The notes beneath the pieces were generated by a model. The model saw only the letters and a program-made list of their open reading frames with translations. It was not told where the DNA came from and ran no database searches. A stretch of 33,291 nucleotides of DNA from DUPQ01 sp022706885 (lineage in GTDB: Bacteria > Bacillota > Clostridia > DUPQ01): NCBI GenBank assembly GCA_022706885.1, contig JAKJBR010000015.1, positions 1-33,291 of the forward strand. Reading direction: 5' to 3'. Numbering within the stretch: the first letter of the stretch is position 1; the number at the start of each line of letters is the position of its first letter. Made by a program: the position numbers and the translations under genes. Below are positions 16,070-24,232 of this stretch, piece by piece.

Positions 16070-16105
16070 AAAAAAATGAGGGTCTCAATATACTTAAAGA
16101 CCCTC
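16070..16105 (-). terminator. Intrinsic terminator of the tRNA-Leu gene
   Basis: On the minus strand GAGGGTCT and AGACCCTC (complements of 16105-16098 and 16085-16078) form a perfect eight-base-pair stem. A short A-T step and a run of seven T residues (A run at 16070-16076 on the + strand) follow. It begins five bases after the tRNA 3' end. Confidence 0.9.
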
Positions 16106-16110
16106 TTGCC

Positions 16111-16196
16111 TGGTACCGGCGGTGGGACTTGAACCCACACATAGTCTCCTATACCGGATTTTGAGTCCGGTGCGTCTGCCATTCCACCACGCCGGC
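16111..16196 (-). tRNA. tRNA-Leu, anticodon CAA
   Basis: The minus strand reads an 86-base class II tRNA. The acceptor stem GCCGGCG pairs with CGCCGGT, followed by discriminator A and an encoded CCA end (16113-16111). The anticodon loop CTCAAAA between CCGGA and TCCGG arms gives anticodon CAA (16163-16161), which reads UUG. A long variable arm of the leucine type and the GGTTCAAGTCC T-loop are present. It has its own terminator. Confidence 0.96.
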
Positions 16197-16254
16197 TGAT
16201 ACTTTTGTAATATTAACATATTAGGCAATATTTACGCAACAGGTTTGTTATAAA

Positions 16255-16263
16255 TGTTATAAT
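16255..16263 (+). promoter_or_regulatory. Extended -10 promoter TGTTATAAT for pncB
   Basis: TATAAT at 16258-16263 is preceded by TGT, giving the extended -10 form. No good -35 is visible. The leader to ATG 16305 is about 35 bases and contains AGAGGT. Confidence 0.55.
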
Positions 16264-16304
16264 ATCATTAAGTCGTTGGTATTTGGACGGAAAAGAGGTA
16301 AGAA

Positions 16305-17738
16305 ATGAATAAAGATATAGTAAACAACTACACATTGCTTTGCGATTATTACGAGCTTACAATGGCTAACGGATACTATATAGCGGGGTATAAGGATAAG
16401 TATTGCTATTTTGATATGTTTTACAGAAACAATCCCGATAACGGCGGTTTTGCCATTGCATGCGGATTGGACCAGGTTATAGAGTATATACAGAATCTTG
16501 AGTTTACAGATGAAGATATAGCTTTTTTACGTTCCAAGAAATGTTTTGATGAAGGTTTTTTGAAATATCTTAAGGGTTTTAAATTTACCGGTGATATCTA
16601 TGCCGTTCCCGAAGGCACGGTGGTTTTCCCCAATGAACCGCTGATAACGGTAAGAGCAAAAACAATTGAGGCACAGATTTTAGAGACCTTTATACTTCTT
16701 ACTGTCAATCATCAATCATTGATAGCAACCAAATCCAACCGTATAGTCCGTTCGGCAAAAGGGCGTCCCATAATGGAATTCGGAGCAAGAAGAGCTCAGG
16801 GAACAGCTGCATCGGTGCTGGGGGCAAGAGCGGCATATATCGGCGGATGTGCCGGTACATCCTGTACATTGGCTGACAAAATGTACGGCGTACCCGCAGG
16901 CGGAACCATGGCTCATTCATGGGTTCAGATGTTTGATACCGAATATGAAGCATTTTATACATATGCCAAAACCTATCCCGATAACTGTGTTTTATTGGTA
17001 GACACATATAATGTGCTTAAAAGCGGTGTACCCAATGCCATTAAAGTGTTTAAAGAACTGGGTATTAAGAAATGTGCGATAAGACTGGACTCGGGAGACA
17101 TCACATATCTTTCCAAGAAGGCCAGAGCGATGCTGGATGAAGCCGGAATGACCGAATGTAAAATAACGGCATCCAATTCTCTGGATGAGTATATTATCAG
17201 GGATGTTATTCATCAGGGAGCAACATTGGATTCCTTCGGAGTAGGTGAGCGCCTTATAACCTCGGAAAGCGACCCGGTTTTCGGCGGAGTATACAAACTT
17301 GTGGCTGTGGAAGATGATAAGGGAAATGTTATTCCCAAGATAAAGATTAGTGAAAATCCCTCCAAGATTACCACACCGCATTTTAAAAAGGTATACAGAA
17401 TATATTGCAAAGACATGTTAAAGGCGGAAGCGGATTTAATATGCGTTTACGATGAAGTTATTGATACAGGCAAACCCTTGACAATATTCGATCCCGACTA
17501 CACATGGAAGAGAAAGACATTTGAAAATTTTACAATAAAAGAATTATTGGTACCGGTATTTAAAAACGGTGAATGTGTATATGACCGTCCTTCCATTGAA
17601 GAGATTAGAGCATATTGTGCAAAACAGATTGACGAACAATGGGATGAAGTTAAACGTTTTGAAAATCCTCATAACTACTACGTGGATTTATCGCAGAAGT
17701 TGTGGGATATAAAGTATAGGATGCTTAACAGAGAATAA
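16305..17738 (+). CDS. pncB: Nicotinate phosphoribosyltransferase
   Basis: This 477-residue enzyme converts nicotinate and PRPP to nicotinate mononucleotide, with ATP hydrolysis, in the NAD salvage (Preiss-Handler) pathway. Visible are the N-terminal LLCDYYELTMANGY block, FRNNP-like YRNNPDNGGFAIACGLDQ, the EFGARRAQG motif at about 158-166, MAHSWVQMF at 202-210 with His204 as the likely phosphorylated histidine, RLDSGD in the phosphoribosyl-binding part, and FGVGERL further on. The length fits the long bacterial form. AGAGGT precedes ATG 16305. It is followed after 34 bases by a small unknown gene with a good ribosome binding site. CinA, also tied to pyridine nucleotide recycling, lies about 10 kb downstream in another unit. 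Confidence 0.93.
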   Translation: MNKDIVNNYTLLCDYYELTMANGYYIAGYKDKYCYFDMFYRNNPDNGGFAIACGLDQVIEYIQNLEFTDEDIAFLRSKKCFDEGFLKYLKGFKFTGDIYAVPEGTVVFPNEPLITVRAKTIEAQILETFILLTVNHQSLIATKSNRIVRSAKGRPIMEFGARRAQGTAASVLGARAAYIGGCAGTSCTLADKMYGVPAGGTMAHSWVQMFDTEYEAFYTYAKTYPDNCVLLVDTYNVLKSGVPNAIKVFKELGIKKCAIRLDSGDITYLSKKARAMLDEAGMTECKITASNSLDEYIIRDVIHQGATLDSFGVGERLITSESDPVFGGVYKLVAVEDDKGNVIPKIKISENPSKITTPHFKKVYRIYCKDMLKAEADLICVYDEVIDTGKPLTIFDPDYTWKRKTFENFTIKELLVPVFKNGECVYDRPSIEEIRAYCAKQIDEQWDEVKRFENPHNYYVDLSQKLWDIKYRMLNRE

Positions 17739-17772
17739 AACTTGTAAAATTTAGTTTATAAGGAGAAAACTT

Positions 17773-18159
17773 ATGCTGCTATTAGGTGTAACGGAAGATA
17801 AAGGGTGGTTGACGGCAACATTTAATCTTACATACAGGGTAGGATGGGAAAACATTCAAAAAGGTGTCGGTACGGCTTACCGGTATTTTAAGAAAACGGA
17901 GATTCTGGTTGATGATAAACCGGTGAATATTACTTCAGGAGAAGATATCATGAAACTGGAAGAAGCCGGAAGTATGACAATCCGCGGGTTATCCACAATA
18001 ATTAAAGTTCCGCTCATGATAACTTTCTATAACCAACTGCAAACGGTTAATGTTGCGCTGCCGGCGCAGAATGAAGAATTCAGCAATACGGATTATCAGA
18101 AATTCAACATGTCGTTGGGACAGTATATGGACAGTATTGAATTGGCCATGTATCGTTAA
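17773..18159 (+). CDS. Small conserved-looking protein of unknown function
   Basis: I do not recognise this 128-residue protein. It has no membrane segment, signal peptide or cysteine cluster. It reads as a mixed alpha/beta soluble protein, with LTATFNLTYRVGWENIQKG near the start, a hydrophobic TIRGLSTIIKVPLMITFYNQL stretch at about 72-92 that could be a buried strand pair, and an acidic C-terminal half. AAGGAG lies a normal distance before ATG 17773, and the gene starts 34 bases after pncB with no terminator between, so it is probably co-transcribed with pncB. Codon use is like its neighbours. No function is proposed. Confidence 0.7.
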   Translation: MLLLGVTEDKGWLTATFNLTYRVGWENIQKGVGTAYRYFKKTEILVDDKPVNITSGEDIMKLEEAGSMTIRGLSTIIKVPLMITFYNQLQTVNVALPAQNEEFSNTDYQKFNMSLGQYMDSIELAMYR

Positions 18160-18166
18160 ATTTACC

Positions 18167-18185
18167 GATTATTGTTGCTATAATC
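18167..18185 (+). repeat. Inverted repeat GATTAT-N7-ATAATC upstream of the symporter promoter
   Basis: A perfect six-base inverted repeat with a seven-base spacer ends 11 bases before the -35 hexamer at 18197. It has no T run after it on either strand, so it looks more like a possible regulator site than a terminator. It could be chance in AT-rich DNA. Confidence 0.35.
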
Positions 18186-18196
18186 AAATAAAAAGG

Positions 18197-18224
18197 TTGA
18201 CAGCGGTTAAAAAAATTGTATAAT
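18197..18224 (+). promoter_or_regulatory. Strong sigma-A promoter TTGACA-16-TATAAT
   Basis: Both hexamers match the consensus exactly (TTGACA 18197-18202, TATAAT 18219-18224) with a 16-base spacer. The leader contains GGGAGG (18241-18246), eight bases before ATG 18255. It should drive the symporter-iorA-iorB operon. Confidence 0.85.
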
Positions 18225-18254
18225 CTGCTTTAAGTAGGACGGGAGGACAGTAGT

Positions 18255-19709
18255 ATGATTAAGATTGTTATTATTGCCATATTTATCGGTATACAGGTTG
18301 CTGTGGGAATCTACAGCGTCAGAAAAATCAAGAACATTGATGATTTTTTGTTGGGCGGAAGAAAAATGGGAGCATGGCTCTCGGCTTTGGCTTACGGAAC
18401 TTCCTATTTCAGTGCGGTTATTTTTATAGGTTATGCCGGTGGTATAGGATGGGAAATGGGTACTTCCGCCGTCTGGATCGGTATAGGTAATGCGGTTGCG
18501 GGCAGCTATCTGGCATGGAGAGTGCTTGCCAGAAGAACGCGTTCCATAACGAGAGAATTGGACGCAAAGACCATGCCGGAGTTTTTCCGGAAAAGGTATG
18601 ACTCGGAAGCTCTTAAGATTCTTTCTTCGGTGTTGACATTTATATTTCTGGTTCCGTATACAGCTTCGGTCTATAAAGGGCTGGGATACCTGTTTTCCAA
18701 GCTCTTTCCCGCATCGGTATCGGTTTCGCAGGCATTTACCGTTACCGTTATTATAATGGCCGCTTTTACTTTGATATATCTTGTTCTGGGAGGATATATT
18801 GCAACGGCACTTAATAATCTCATTCAAGGTGTAATAATGATTGCAGGAACAATTCTGATTGTTGTCTATGTGGTTAAATCGCCCGATGTCAACGGATTTG
18901 CCAACGGAGTGGCTTCTTTAAACAATATTAAAGAGGGTTTAGGTACAATAACCGGTCCCGATCCCTGGAAACTCCTTTCATTGGTGATTATTACAAGTTT
19001 CGGTGTTTGGGGACTACCTCAGATGGTGCATAAATTTTATGCAATAAAAGATGAATCTTCCATAAAGAAAGGAACAATAATCGCTACGGTTTTTGCTGCG
19101 GTTATAGGTATAGGAGCATACCTGACCGGCTCGTTCGGACGACTTTTCTTTTCCGAGATACCGAACGGTTCTGTAGATACCATTGTACCCAATATGCTGG
19201 TTAAGGTACTGCCCGATGCTTTTTTAGGTATATTCATGGTACTGATATTGGCTGCGTCAATGTCCACACTGGCATCACTTGTGCTGGTATCCGGCTCATC
19301 GATATCGGTGGATCTGGTCAAGGGGTACATTAAGAAGGATATGAGTGAAAAGAGTCAGCTTACTCTTTTTCGAATACTTTGCGGTGTTTTTGTAGTGATA
19401 TCGGTAATAATGGCTCTTATGAATAATAACGCAATAGTGACACTGATGAATCTTTCATGGGGAACGCTGGCGGGATGCTTCTTAGGTCCTTATGTTGTAG
19501 GTATTTACAGCAAGAGAGCGGATAAGGTTTCCGCTTTTGCCGGTATGCTTTCCGGCTTTACAGTAATGATGACACTTGTTATTATAAAAGGGATGACATA
19601 TTCCACGGTAGCAGGATGTATAGCTATGGCAACATCCGTAGCCGTTTCATTCATAGTTTCAAGGTTATCGTGGAAGAAAAAAGTTGAAGTTTCAGGAGAT
19701 GTTAAATGA
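18255..19709 (+). CDS. Sodium:solute symporter (SSS) family transporter
   Basis: The 484-residue product has about 13 membrane segments. Family marks are the first helix followed by the DDFLLGGRKMGAWLSALAYG block and the SAVIFIGYAGGIGWEMG segment, both typical of SSS (solute:sodium symporter) proteins, then a TMPEFFRKRYDSEALK loop and an ILAASMSTLASLVLVSGSSIS segment that in this fold holds the second sodium site. It sits in the cell membrane and should import an organic acid or similar solute with Na+. The ATG of iorA overlaps its stop (ATGA), so its substrate is plausibly one that feeds or leaves the Ior reaction, such as an arylacetate, arylpyruvate or aromatic amino acid; this is inferred from the operon. 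Confidence 0.87.
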   Translation: MIKIVIIAIFIGIQVAVGIYSVRKIKNIDDFLLGGRKMGAWLSALAYGTSYFSAVIFIGYAGGIGWEMGTSAVWIGIGNAVAGSYLAWRVLARRTRSITRELDAKTMPEFFRKRYDSEALKILSSVLTFIFLVPYTASVYKGLGYLFSKLFPASVSVSQAFTVTVIIMAAFTLIYLVLGGYIATALNNLIQGVIMIAGTILIVVYVVKSPDVNGFANGVASLNNIKEGLGTITGPDPWKLLSLVIITSFGVWGLPQMVHKFYAIKDESSIKKGTIIATVFAAVIGIGAYLTGSFGRLFFSEIPNGSVDTIVPNMLVKVLPDAFLGIFMVLILAASMSTLASLVLVSGSSISVDLVKGYIKKDMSEKSQLTLFRILCGVFVVISVIMALMNNNAIVTLMNLSWGTLAGCFLGPYVVGIYSKRADKVSAFAGMLSGFTVMMTLVIIKGMTYSTVAGCIAMATSVAVSFIVSRLSWKKKVEVSGDVK

Positions 19710-21448
19710 AAAAACTGTTACTGGCAAATGAAGCGGTAGCAAGAGGATTATATGAAGCGGGAGTAAAAGTGGTATCATCATATCCCGGTACTCCCAGTAC
19801 CGAGATAACCGAAGCGGCATCAAAATATGATGAAATATATACCGAATGGGCTCCGAACGAAAAAGTGGCTTTGGAAGTAGCCGCATCTTCGGCAATAGCC
19901 GGAGCAAGATCCTTTTGCGCAATGAAGCATGTAGGTCTGAATGTAGCATCCGACCCGCTGTTTACAACATCCTATATCGGTGTCAATGCCGGGTTTGTTA
20001 TTGCGGTAGCCGATGATCCGGGAATGCATTCCTCACAGAATGAGCAGGATTCAAGATATTATGCGACATCGGCTAAAATCATGATGTTAGAGCCGTCCGA
20101 CTCGCAGGAAGCCAAGGATTTTACCAAGAAGGCATTTGAATTATCGGAACGGTTTGATACTCCGATTTTACTTAGGCTTTCCACTCGGGTAAGTCATTCC
20201 CAAAGTCTGACAACTCTTGAGGATAGGATGGATGTGCCGTTAAAAGATTATGTAAAAAATCCGAAGAAGAATGTCATGATGCCCGCAATGGCTAAAGTAC
20301 GGCATGAGATAGTGGAAGAGAGGGTCATTAAGCAGAAAGAATACGCTTTTTTGTCGGAATTGAATAAGATTTGTATAAAGAATAAGGATATAGGCTTCAT
20401 ATCTTCGGGAATAGCTTTCCAATATGCCCGTGAAGCTCTGCCCGATGCATCTTATCTGAAACTGGGTATTACTTATCCCATATCCGAAGAGTTATTAAAG
20501 AAATTCGCTTCATCGGTTAAGAAGATTTATGTTATAGAAGAGTTGGAACCGATAATTGAAACGGCATGTAAGGCATGCGGTATAGAGGTGACGGGGAAGC
20601 AACTGCTGCCTGTTACCGGAGAATATTCGGTGGAACTTTTGAGAAACAGGTTATTCGGTCAAAAACCGTATAACTGCATGGAAGGCTATGATATGAGCAA
20701 GGTGCCCGCAAGACCTCCCGTAATGTGCCCGGGATGTCCCCACAGAGGAATATTTTATGTTTTAAAGAGACTTAAACTGACGGTAACGGGAGATATAGGT
20801 TGTTATACTTTAGCAGCTTTGCAACCGCTTGCCGCTATGGATACTTCCATTTGTATGGGAAGCGGTATTACTTCACTTCACGGCTTCAATAAAGCAAGAG
20901 GGGATGAGTATATGAAGAAATGCGTGGGTGTGATAGGAGATTCCACATTCGTGCATTCGGGTATTACCGGACTTATAGACATAGTCTACAACAAAGGGGT
21001 AGGCACCGTAATCGTATTGGATAATTCCATAACCGGTATGACGGGACATCAGAATAATCCTCTGAACGGATTGGATATTAAAAATAATCCCGCCAAACAG
21101 ATTGATCTGGTTATGCTGGCAAAGAGCATAGGTATCGAAAGGGTAAGAATAATCGATCCTTTTGATGTGGAAGAAGCGATGGCGGTTATTAAAGAGGAGA
21201 TCAATGCAATAGAACCTTCTCTGATAATATCCCTAAGACCTTGTGCATTGCTTAAAACGGTCAGGTACAAAGGATGCGTTACCGTAGACAGAGACAAATG
21301 TACAAAATGCAAAATGTGTATGAGTCTGGGGTGTCCCGCGATATCTTTCAAGAATAATCAAATAGAAATAGATACATCCTTATGTAACGGGTGCGGTTTA
21401 TGCGTCAATGTATGCAAATTCGGCGCCTTGAAAAAGGAGGAGAAGTAA
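19706..21448 (+). CDS. iorA: Indolepyruvate ferredoxin oxidoreductase, alpha subunit
   Basis: This 580-residue subunit of the 2-oxoacid:ferredoxin oxidoreductase group carries out indolepyruvate (arylpyruvate) + CoA + oxidised ferredoxin to arylacetyl-CoA + CO2 + reduced ferredoxin. In order it has the N-terminal pyrimidine-binding domain (SSYPGTPSTEI, then EWAPNEKVALEVA), a linker domain, and the TPP-binding domain with GDIGCYTLA and GDSTFVHSGITGL followed by the NSITGMTGHQNNP loop. The last 55 residues hold two ferredoxin motifs (CTKCKMCMSLGCP and CNGCGLCVNVC). All expected cofactor residues are present. ATG overlaps the symporter stop by four bases. The stop shares one base with the iorB start (TAATG). 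Without substrate data, specificity within arylpyruvates is open. Confidence 0.96.
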   Translation: MKKLLLANEAVARGLYEAGVKVVSSYPGTPSTEITEAASKYDEIYTEWAPNEKVALEVAASSAIAGARSFCAMKHVGLNVASDPLFTTSYIGVNAGFVIAVADDPGMHSSQNEQDSRYYATSAKIMMLEPSDSQEAKDFTKKAFELSERFDTPILLRLSTRVSHSQSLTTLEDRMDVPLKDYVKNPKKNVMMPAMAKVRHEIVEERVIKQKEYAFLSELNKICIKNKDIGFISSGIAFQYAREALPDASYLKLGITYPISEELLKKFASSVKKIYVIEELEPIIETACKACGIEVTGKQLLPVTGEYSVELLRNRLFGQKPYNCMEGYDMSKVPARPPVMCPGCPHRGIFYVLKRLKLTVTGDIGCYTLAALQPLAAMDTSICMGSGITSLHGFNKARGDEYMKKCVGVIGDSTFVHSGITGLIDIVYNKGVGTVIVLDNSITGMTGHQNNPLNGLDIKNNPAKQIDLVMLAKSIGIERVRIIDPFDVEEAMAVIKEEINAIEPSLIISLRPCALLKTVRYKGCVTVDRDKCTKCKMCMSLGCPAISFKNNQIEIDTSLCNGCGLCVNVCKFGALKKEEK

Positions 21449-22023
21449 TGGTAAAGTCAATTGTAATAGCCGGAGTGGGCGGACAGGGTACACTATTTGC
21501 TTCTACACTGATAGGTGAAGCCGCCACATTGAAAGGTTTTGATGTAAAAGTTTCCGAAGTGCACGGCATGGCGCAAAGAGGCGGCTCGGTAATCACATAT
21601 GTACGTTTCGGGAAACAAGTCATATCTCCCATAATACCTGTGGGAGAGGCCGATGTACTTATCGCTTTTGAACAGCTGGAAGCTCTGAGATGGGCTCATT
21701 ATCTTAAAAAGGGCGGTATTCTCATAAGTAATACACAAAAGATAGATCCTATGCCTGTAATTACATCTTCGATGCAATATCCCGATGACATTATTCCGGA
21801 ACTAACCGGAAGAATAGATAACTGTATCTTTATGGATGCTTCGGAATTGGCTGAACAATCGGGTTCCATAAGAACGGTAAACTCGGTTCTGATAGGTCGC
21901 ATGGCAAGAGATTCCGAGATAGAGAAAGAAATATGGTTGGAAGCTTTGAAAAAGACCGCAAAACCCGCTTTTATCGATATGAATATAAAGGCATTTGAAG
22001 CCGGATACAACTACGGTGTCTGA
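21448..22023 (+). CDS. iorB: Indolepyruvate ferredoxin oxidoreductase, beta subunit
   Basis: The 191-residue product is the gamma-domain-type subunit that completes IorAB. Visible are the N-terminal GVGGQG motif at residues 9-14, the VSEVHGMAQRGGSV block with the conserved MAQRGG, and ADVLIAFEQLEALR. The start is ATG at 21448: AAAGGAGG at 21433-21440 is seven bases from it, and the sequence from there aligns with the family. A longer reading from 21391 would extend 19 unrelated residues into iorA. Translation is coupled to iorA through the shared TAATG. Confidence 0.95.
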   Translation: MVKSIVIAGVGGQGTLFASTLIGEAATLKGFDVKVSEVHGMAQRGGSVITYVRFGKQVISPIIPVGEADVLIAFEQLEALRWAHYLKKGGILISNTQKIDPMPVITSSMQYPDDIIPELTGRIDNCIFMDASELAEQSGSIRTVNSVLIGRMARDSEIEKEIWLEALKKTAKPAFIDMNIKAFEAGYNYGV

Positions 22024-22044
22024 CTATATCCGTAAAACTTCCCG

Positions 22045-22074
22045 TTTGCTATATGAGCAAAACTAAGGTATAAT
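22045..22074 (+). promoter_or_regulatory. Promoter TTGCTA-17-TATAAT for the HelD-like gene, with overlapping palindrome
   Basis: TTGCTA at 22046-22051 and TATAAT at 22069-22074 are 17 bases apart. The -35 is the left arm of a six-base inverted repeat TTTGCT-ATATG-AGCAAA (22045-22061), which could be a repressor site or a weak end signal for iorB; no T run follows it. Ribosome binding site AAGGGG precedes ATG 22114. Confidence 0.6.
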
Positions 22075-22113
22075 TGTGGTTAATGCATATTGTATCTTTA
22101 GCAAGGGGCGTAT

Positions 22114-24231
22114 ATGAGCATCACTGAAAAGGACAAGATATTCGAACAGGATAGATTGAATGAGGTCTATGCCAAGCTGTCAAAAAGGATTGAGGATCTT
22201 GAGGTATCTTTAAAACAAAGCATTGATTCTTTAAAAAAAAGTAATCAGATGATGTGGGAAAGCGGAAAGCGTAATCCCGCGGATTTTCATGATGCCATAG
22301 AAAATATGCCTTATCTGGAAAGCATAAAATACGACTTCTTCAAAACCGAAACCATAAAAAAAGAATTAAGAAGGATGTTCCTGCTTCAGAGAAGTATGTA
22401 TTTCGGCAGAATAGATTTTCAGGAACAGGATCAAGAGGATGTAGAAAAGATATATATAGGAAAGTTCAGTCTGACCGATGATGAAGGGCAGTATCTGGTT
22501 TTTGACTGGAGAGCAAATATATGCAGTCTGTTCTATGAAAACGAATTGGGAAATGTCTTTTATAATGCACCCGACGGCAGAATTTACGGTGAGATGTCGA
22601 AAAAGCGACAGTTTGACATATTGTATGACAATATAAATGCTATGTTCGATTCGTCATTAATGATTGACGATGATATCTTAAAAGATATCTTGAGTAAGTC
22701 CAAAGACTCGAAAATGAGTAATATTGTGGAAACAATACAGAAAGAACAGAATAAAGCCATAAGGAGCACTTACAGTACAATCATAGTGGACGGACCGGCA
22801 GGTTGCGGTAAGACTTCCATAGCAATGCACAGAGCCGCCTGGCTTATGTATAAATATAAGAATGAATTGCAGAATAATCAGATAATCATATTCTCGCCCA
22901 ATGAAACATTTAACGACTATATTTCGGAAGTATTGCCGGAGTTGGGTGAAGAGAATATAAGGATGTCTACATTCAGAAATCTGGCATATCATATCTTATC
23001 CGACAGAAGAGTGCTTATATCCAAGTATGTGGAATTGGAGGATGTTCTTTTGGATAACGAATATGCGGATTCGGATGTTTTAAGACTTAAGTATTCCGTT
23101 GATTTTGCAAACAAACTTAAGAGCTATACGGAACTTATCTCCGAAGGCGACTATCCTTTTAAAGACCTTATTGTTGACGGAATTACTATTTTTACAAAAC
23201 GTGAGTTTGAAGACCTGTTCTATAACGAATATTCTTTTAACGATGTAATGACCAGGCTGGCTAAGATCAGGATAGTGCTTAATGAACGGATATTCCCGGT
23301 TATCCGAAACTTAAGATTGGAATATGTACGTAAAGTTAAAGCAGATGAACTGGATATGTCAAAAGGATTCAAAGAGTTAAGAGAGAGTTGCAAAAGGATT
23401 TATCAGGCTGTCGATATGTCGGTATCGGCGGATTTTGAAATGATTTATGCACAATTCCTGACGCACAGCTATTCGGCAAAGATAAGTTCGGATTTTTTGA
23501 AAAGACTTCGTGACGGTTACATATATGCCGAGGACACGGCACCGTTAATCTATTTGCGACTGCTCTTGGGTAACAGATATAATTTCAGTGATATAAGGCA
23601 TGTAATAATCGATGAATTTCAGGATTATTCCTATATTGAAAAGCTTGTCATATCATTACTCTTCGGAAAATGCCATATGACTTTACTGGGTGATATCAAT
23701 CAGAAAATTAATCACTACCAGGAAAAAGTCAATGATAAGGATATTTTCATCACTGCCAGATCGGTAAAACTGGACAAGAGTTATCGTTCCACATATCAGA
23801 TTGCAAAATTCTGCAACGATATGCTGAAAGACAATCCCGATATAAAATATTTCAACAGGCAGGGGAAACAACCGGAAGTTTTAAGCTTAAATACCGATAA
23901 CATGGATGTAATAGCAAATACGGTGATTAATAAGGTATCGGAGTACAGAGCATCAGGTCATCGTTCCCTCGCCGTTATAACCAGAACCGAATGGTTTGCC
24001 AAGAAACTTCATCCCTATCTCAAGGATGCAAAAATCAACAGAGTTACCGAAAAGAGCTCATCCTATACATACGGTGCGGTGCTTATACCGTCTTATCTTA
24101 CAAAAGGGCTGGAGTTTGATGCGGTAATCGTACTGGATACACAAAATGACAGGTTTAAAAAAGAAGAGGAATTACACCTCTTCTACACCTGCTGTACAAG
24201 AGCTCTTCACGAACTTACCGTAATAAACTAA
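22114..24231 (+). CDS. helD: HelD-like superfamily 1 helicase (RNA polymerase recycling ATPase type)
   Basis: The 705-residue product starts with a coiled-coil region (about 1-60) and then a segment with YIGKFSLTDDEGQYLVFDWRA at about 114-133; the DWRA block is typical of HelD. Superfamily 1 motifs follow: Walker A GPAGCGKT at 227-234, IIDEFQDYS (motif II) at about 505, LDKSYRST, and TKGLEFDAVIVLD near the C-terminus. In Bacillus and relatives HelD binds stalled RNA polymerase and frees it from nucleic acid using ATP. The N-terminal coiled coil and DWRA block favour HelD over UvrD/Rep DNA-repair helicases, which begin with the Walker motif. It is somewhat shorter than the Bacillus protein. 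The gene is a single unit with its own promoter; its stop is one base from that of the convergent hydrolase gene. Confidence 0.82.
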   Translation: MSITEKDKIFEQDRLNEVYAKLSKRIEDLEVSLKQSIDSLKKSNQMMWESGKRNPADFHDAIENMPYLESIKYDFFKTETIKKELRRMFLLQRSMYFGRIDFQEQDQEDVEKIYIGKFSLTDDEGQYLVFDWRANICSLFYENELGNVFYNAPDGRIYGEMSKKRQFDILYDNINAMFDSSLMIDDDILKDILSKSKDSKMSNIVETIQKEQNKAIRSTYSTIIVDGPAGCGKTSIAMHRAAWLMYKYKNELQNNQIIIFSPNETFNDYISEVLPELGEENIRMSTFRNLAYHILSDRRVLISKYVELEDVLLDNEYADSDVLRLKYSVDFANKLKSYTELISEGDYPFKDLIVDGITIFTKREFEDLFYNEYSFNDVMTRLAKIRIVLNERIFPVIRNLRLEYVRKVKADELDMSKGFKELRESCKRIYQAVDMSVSADFEMIYAQFLTHSYSAKISSDFLKRLRDGYIYAEDTAPLIYLRLLLGNRYNFSDIRHVIIDEFQDYSYIEKLVISLLFGKCHMTLLGDINQKINHYQEKVNDKDIFITARSVKLDKSYRSTYQIAKFCNDMLKDNPDIKYFNRQGKQPEVLSLNTDNMDVIANTVINKVSEYRASGHRSLAVITRTEWFAKKLHPYLKDAKINRVTEKSSSYTYGAVLIPSYLTKGLEFDAVIVLDTQNDRFKKEEELHLFYTCCTRALHELTVIN

Positions 24232-24232
24232 C

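Noticed and set aside
18207..18827. 206-codon minus-strand open frame inside the symporter gene
   Set aside because: Antisense to a clear SSS transporter and across its promoter; the Cys/Arg/Ser-rich translation looks like a shadow of coding bias.
21391..21450. Upstream start for iorB at 21391
   Set aside because: It would add 19 residues encoded inside the iorA ferredoxin domain; AAAGGAGG is placed for ATG 21448 instead.
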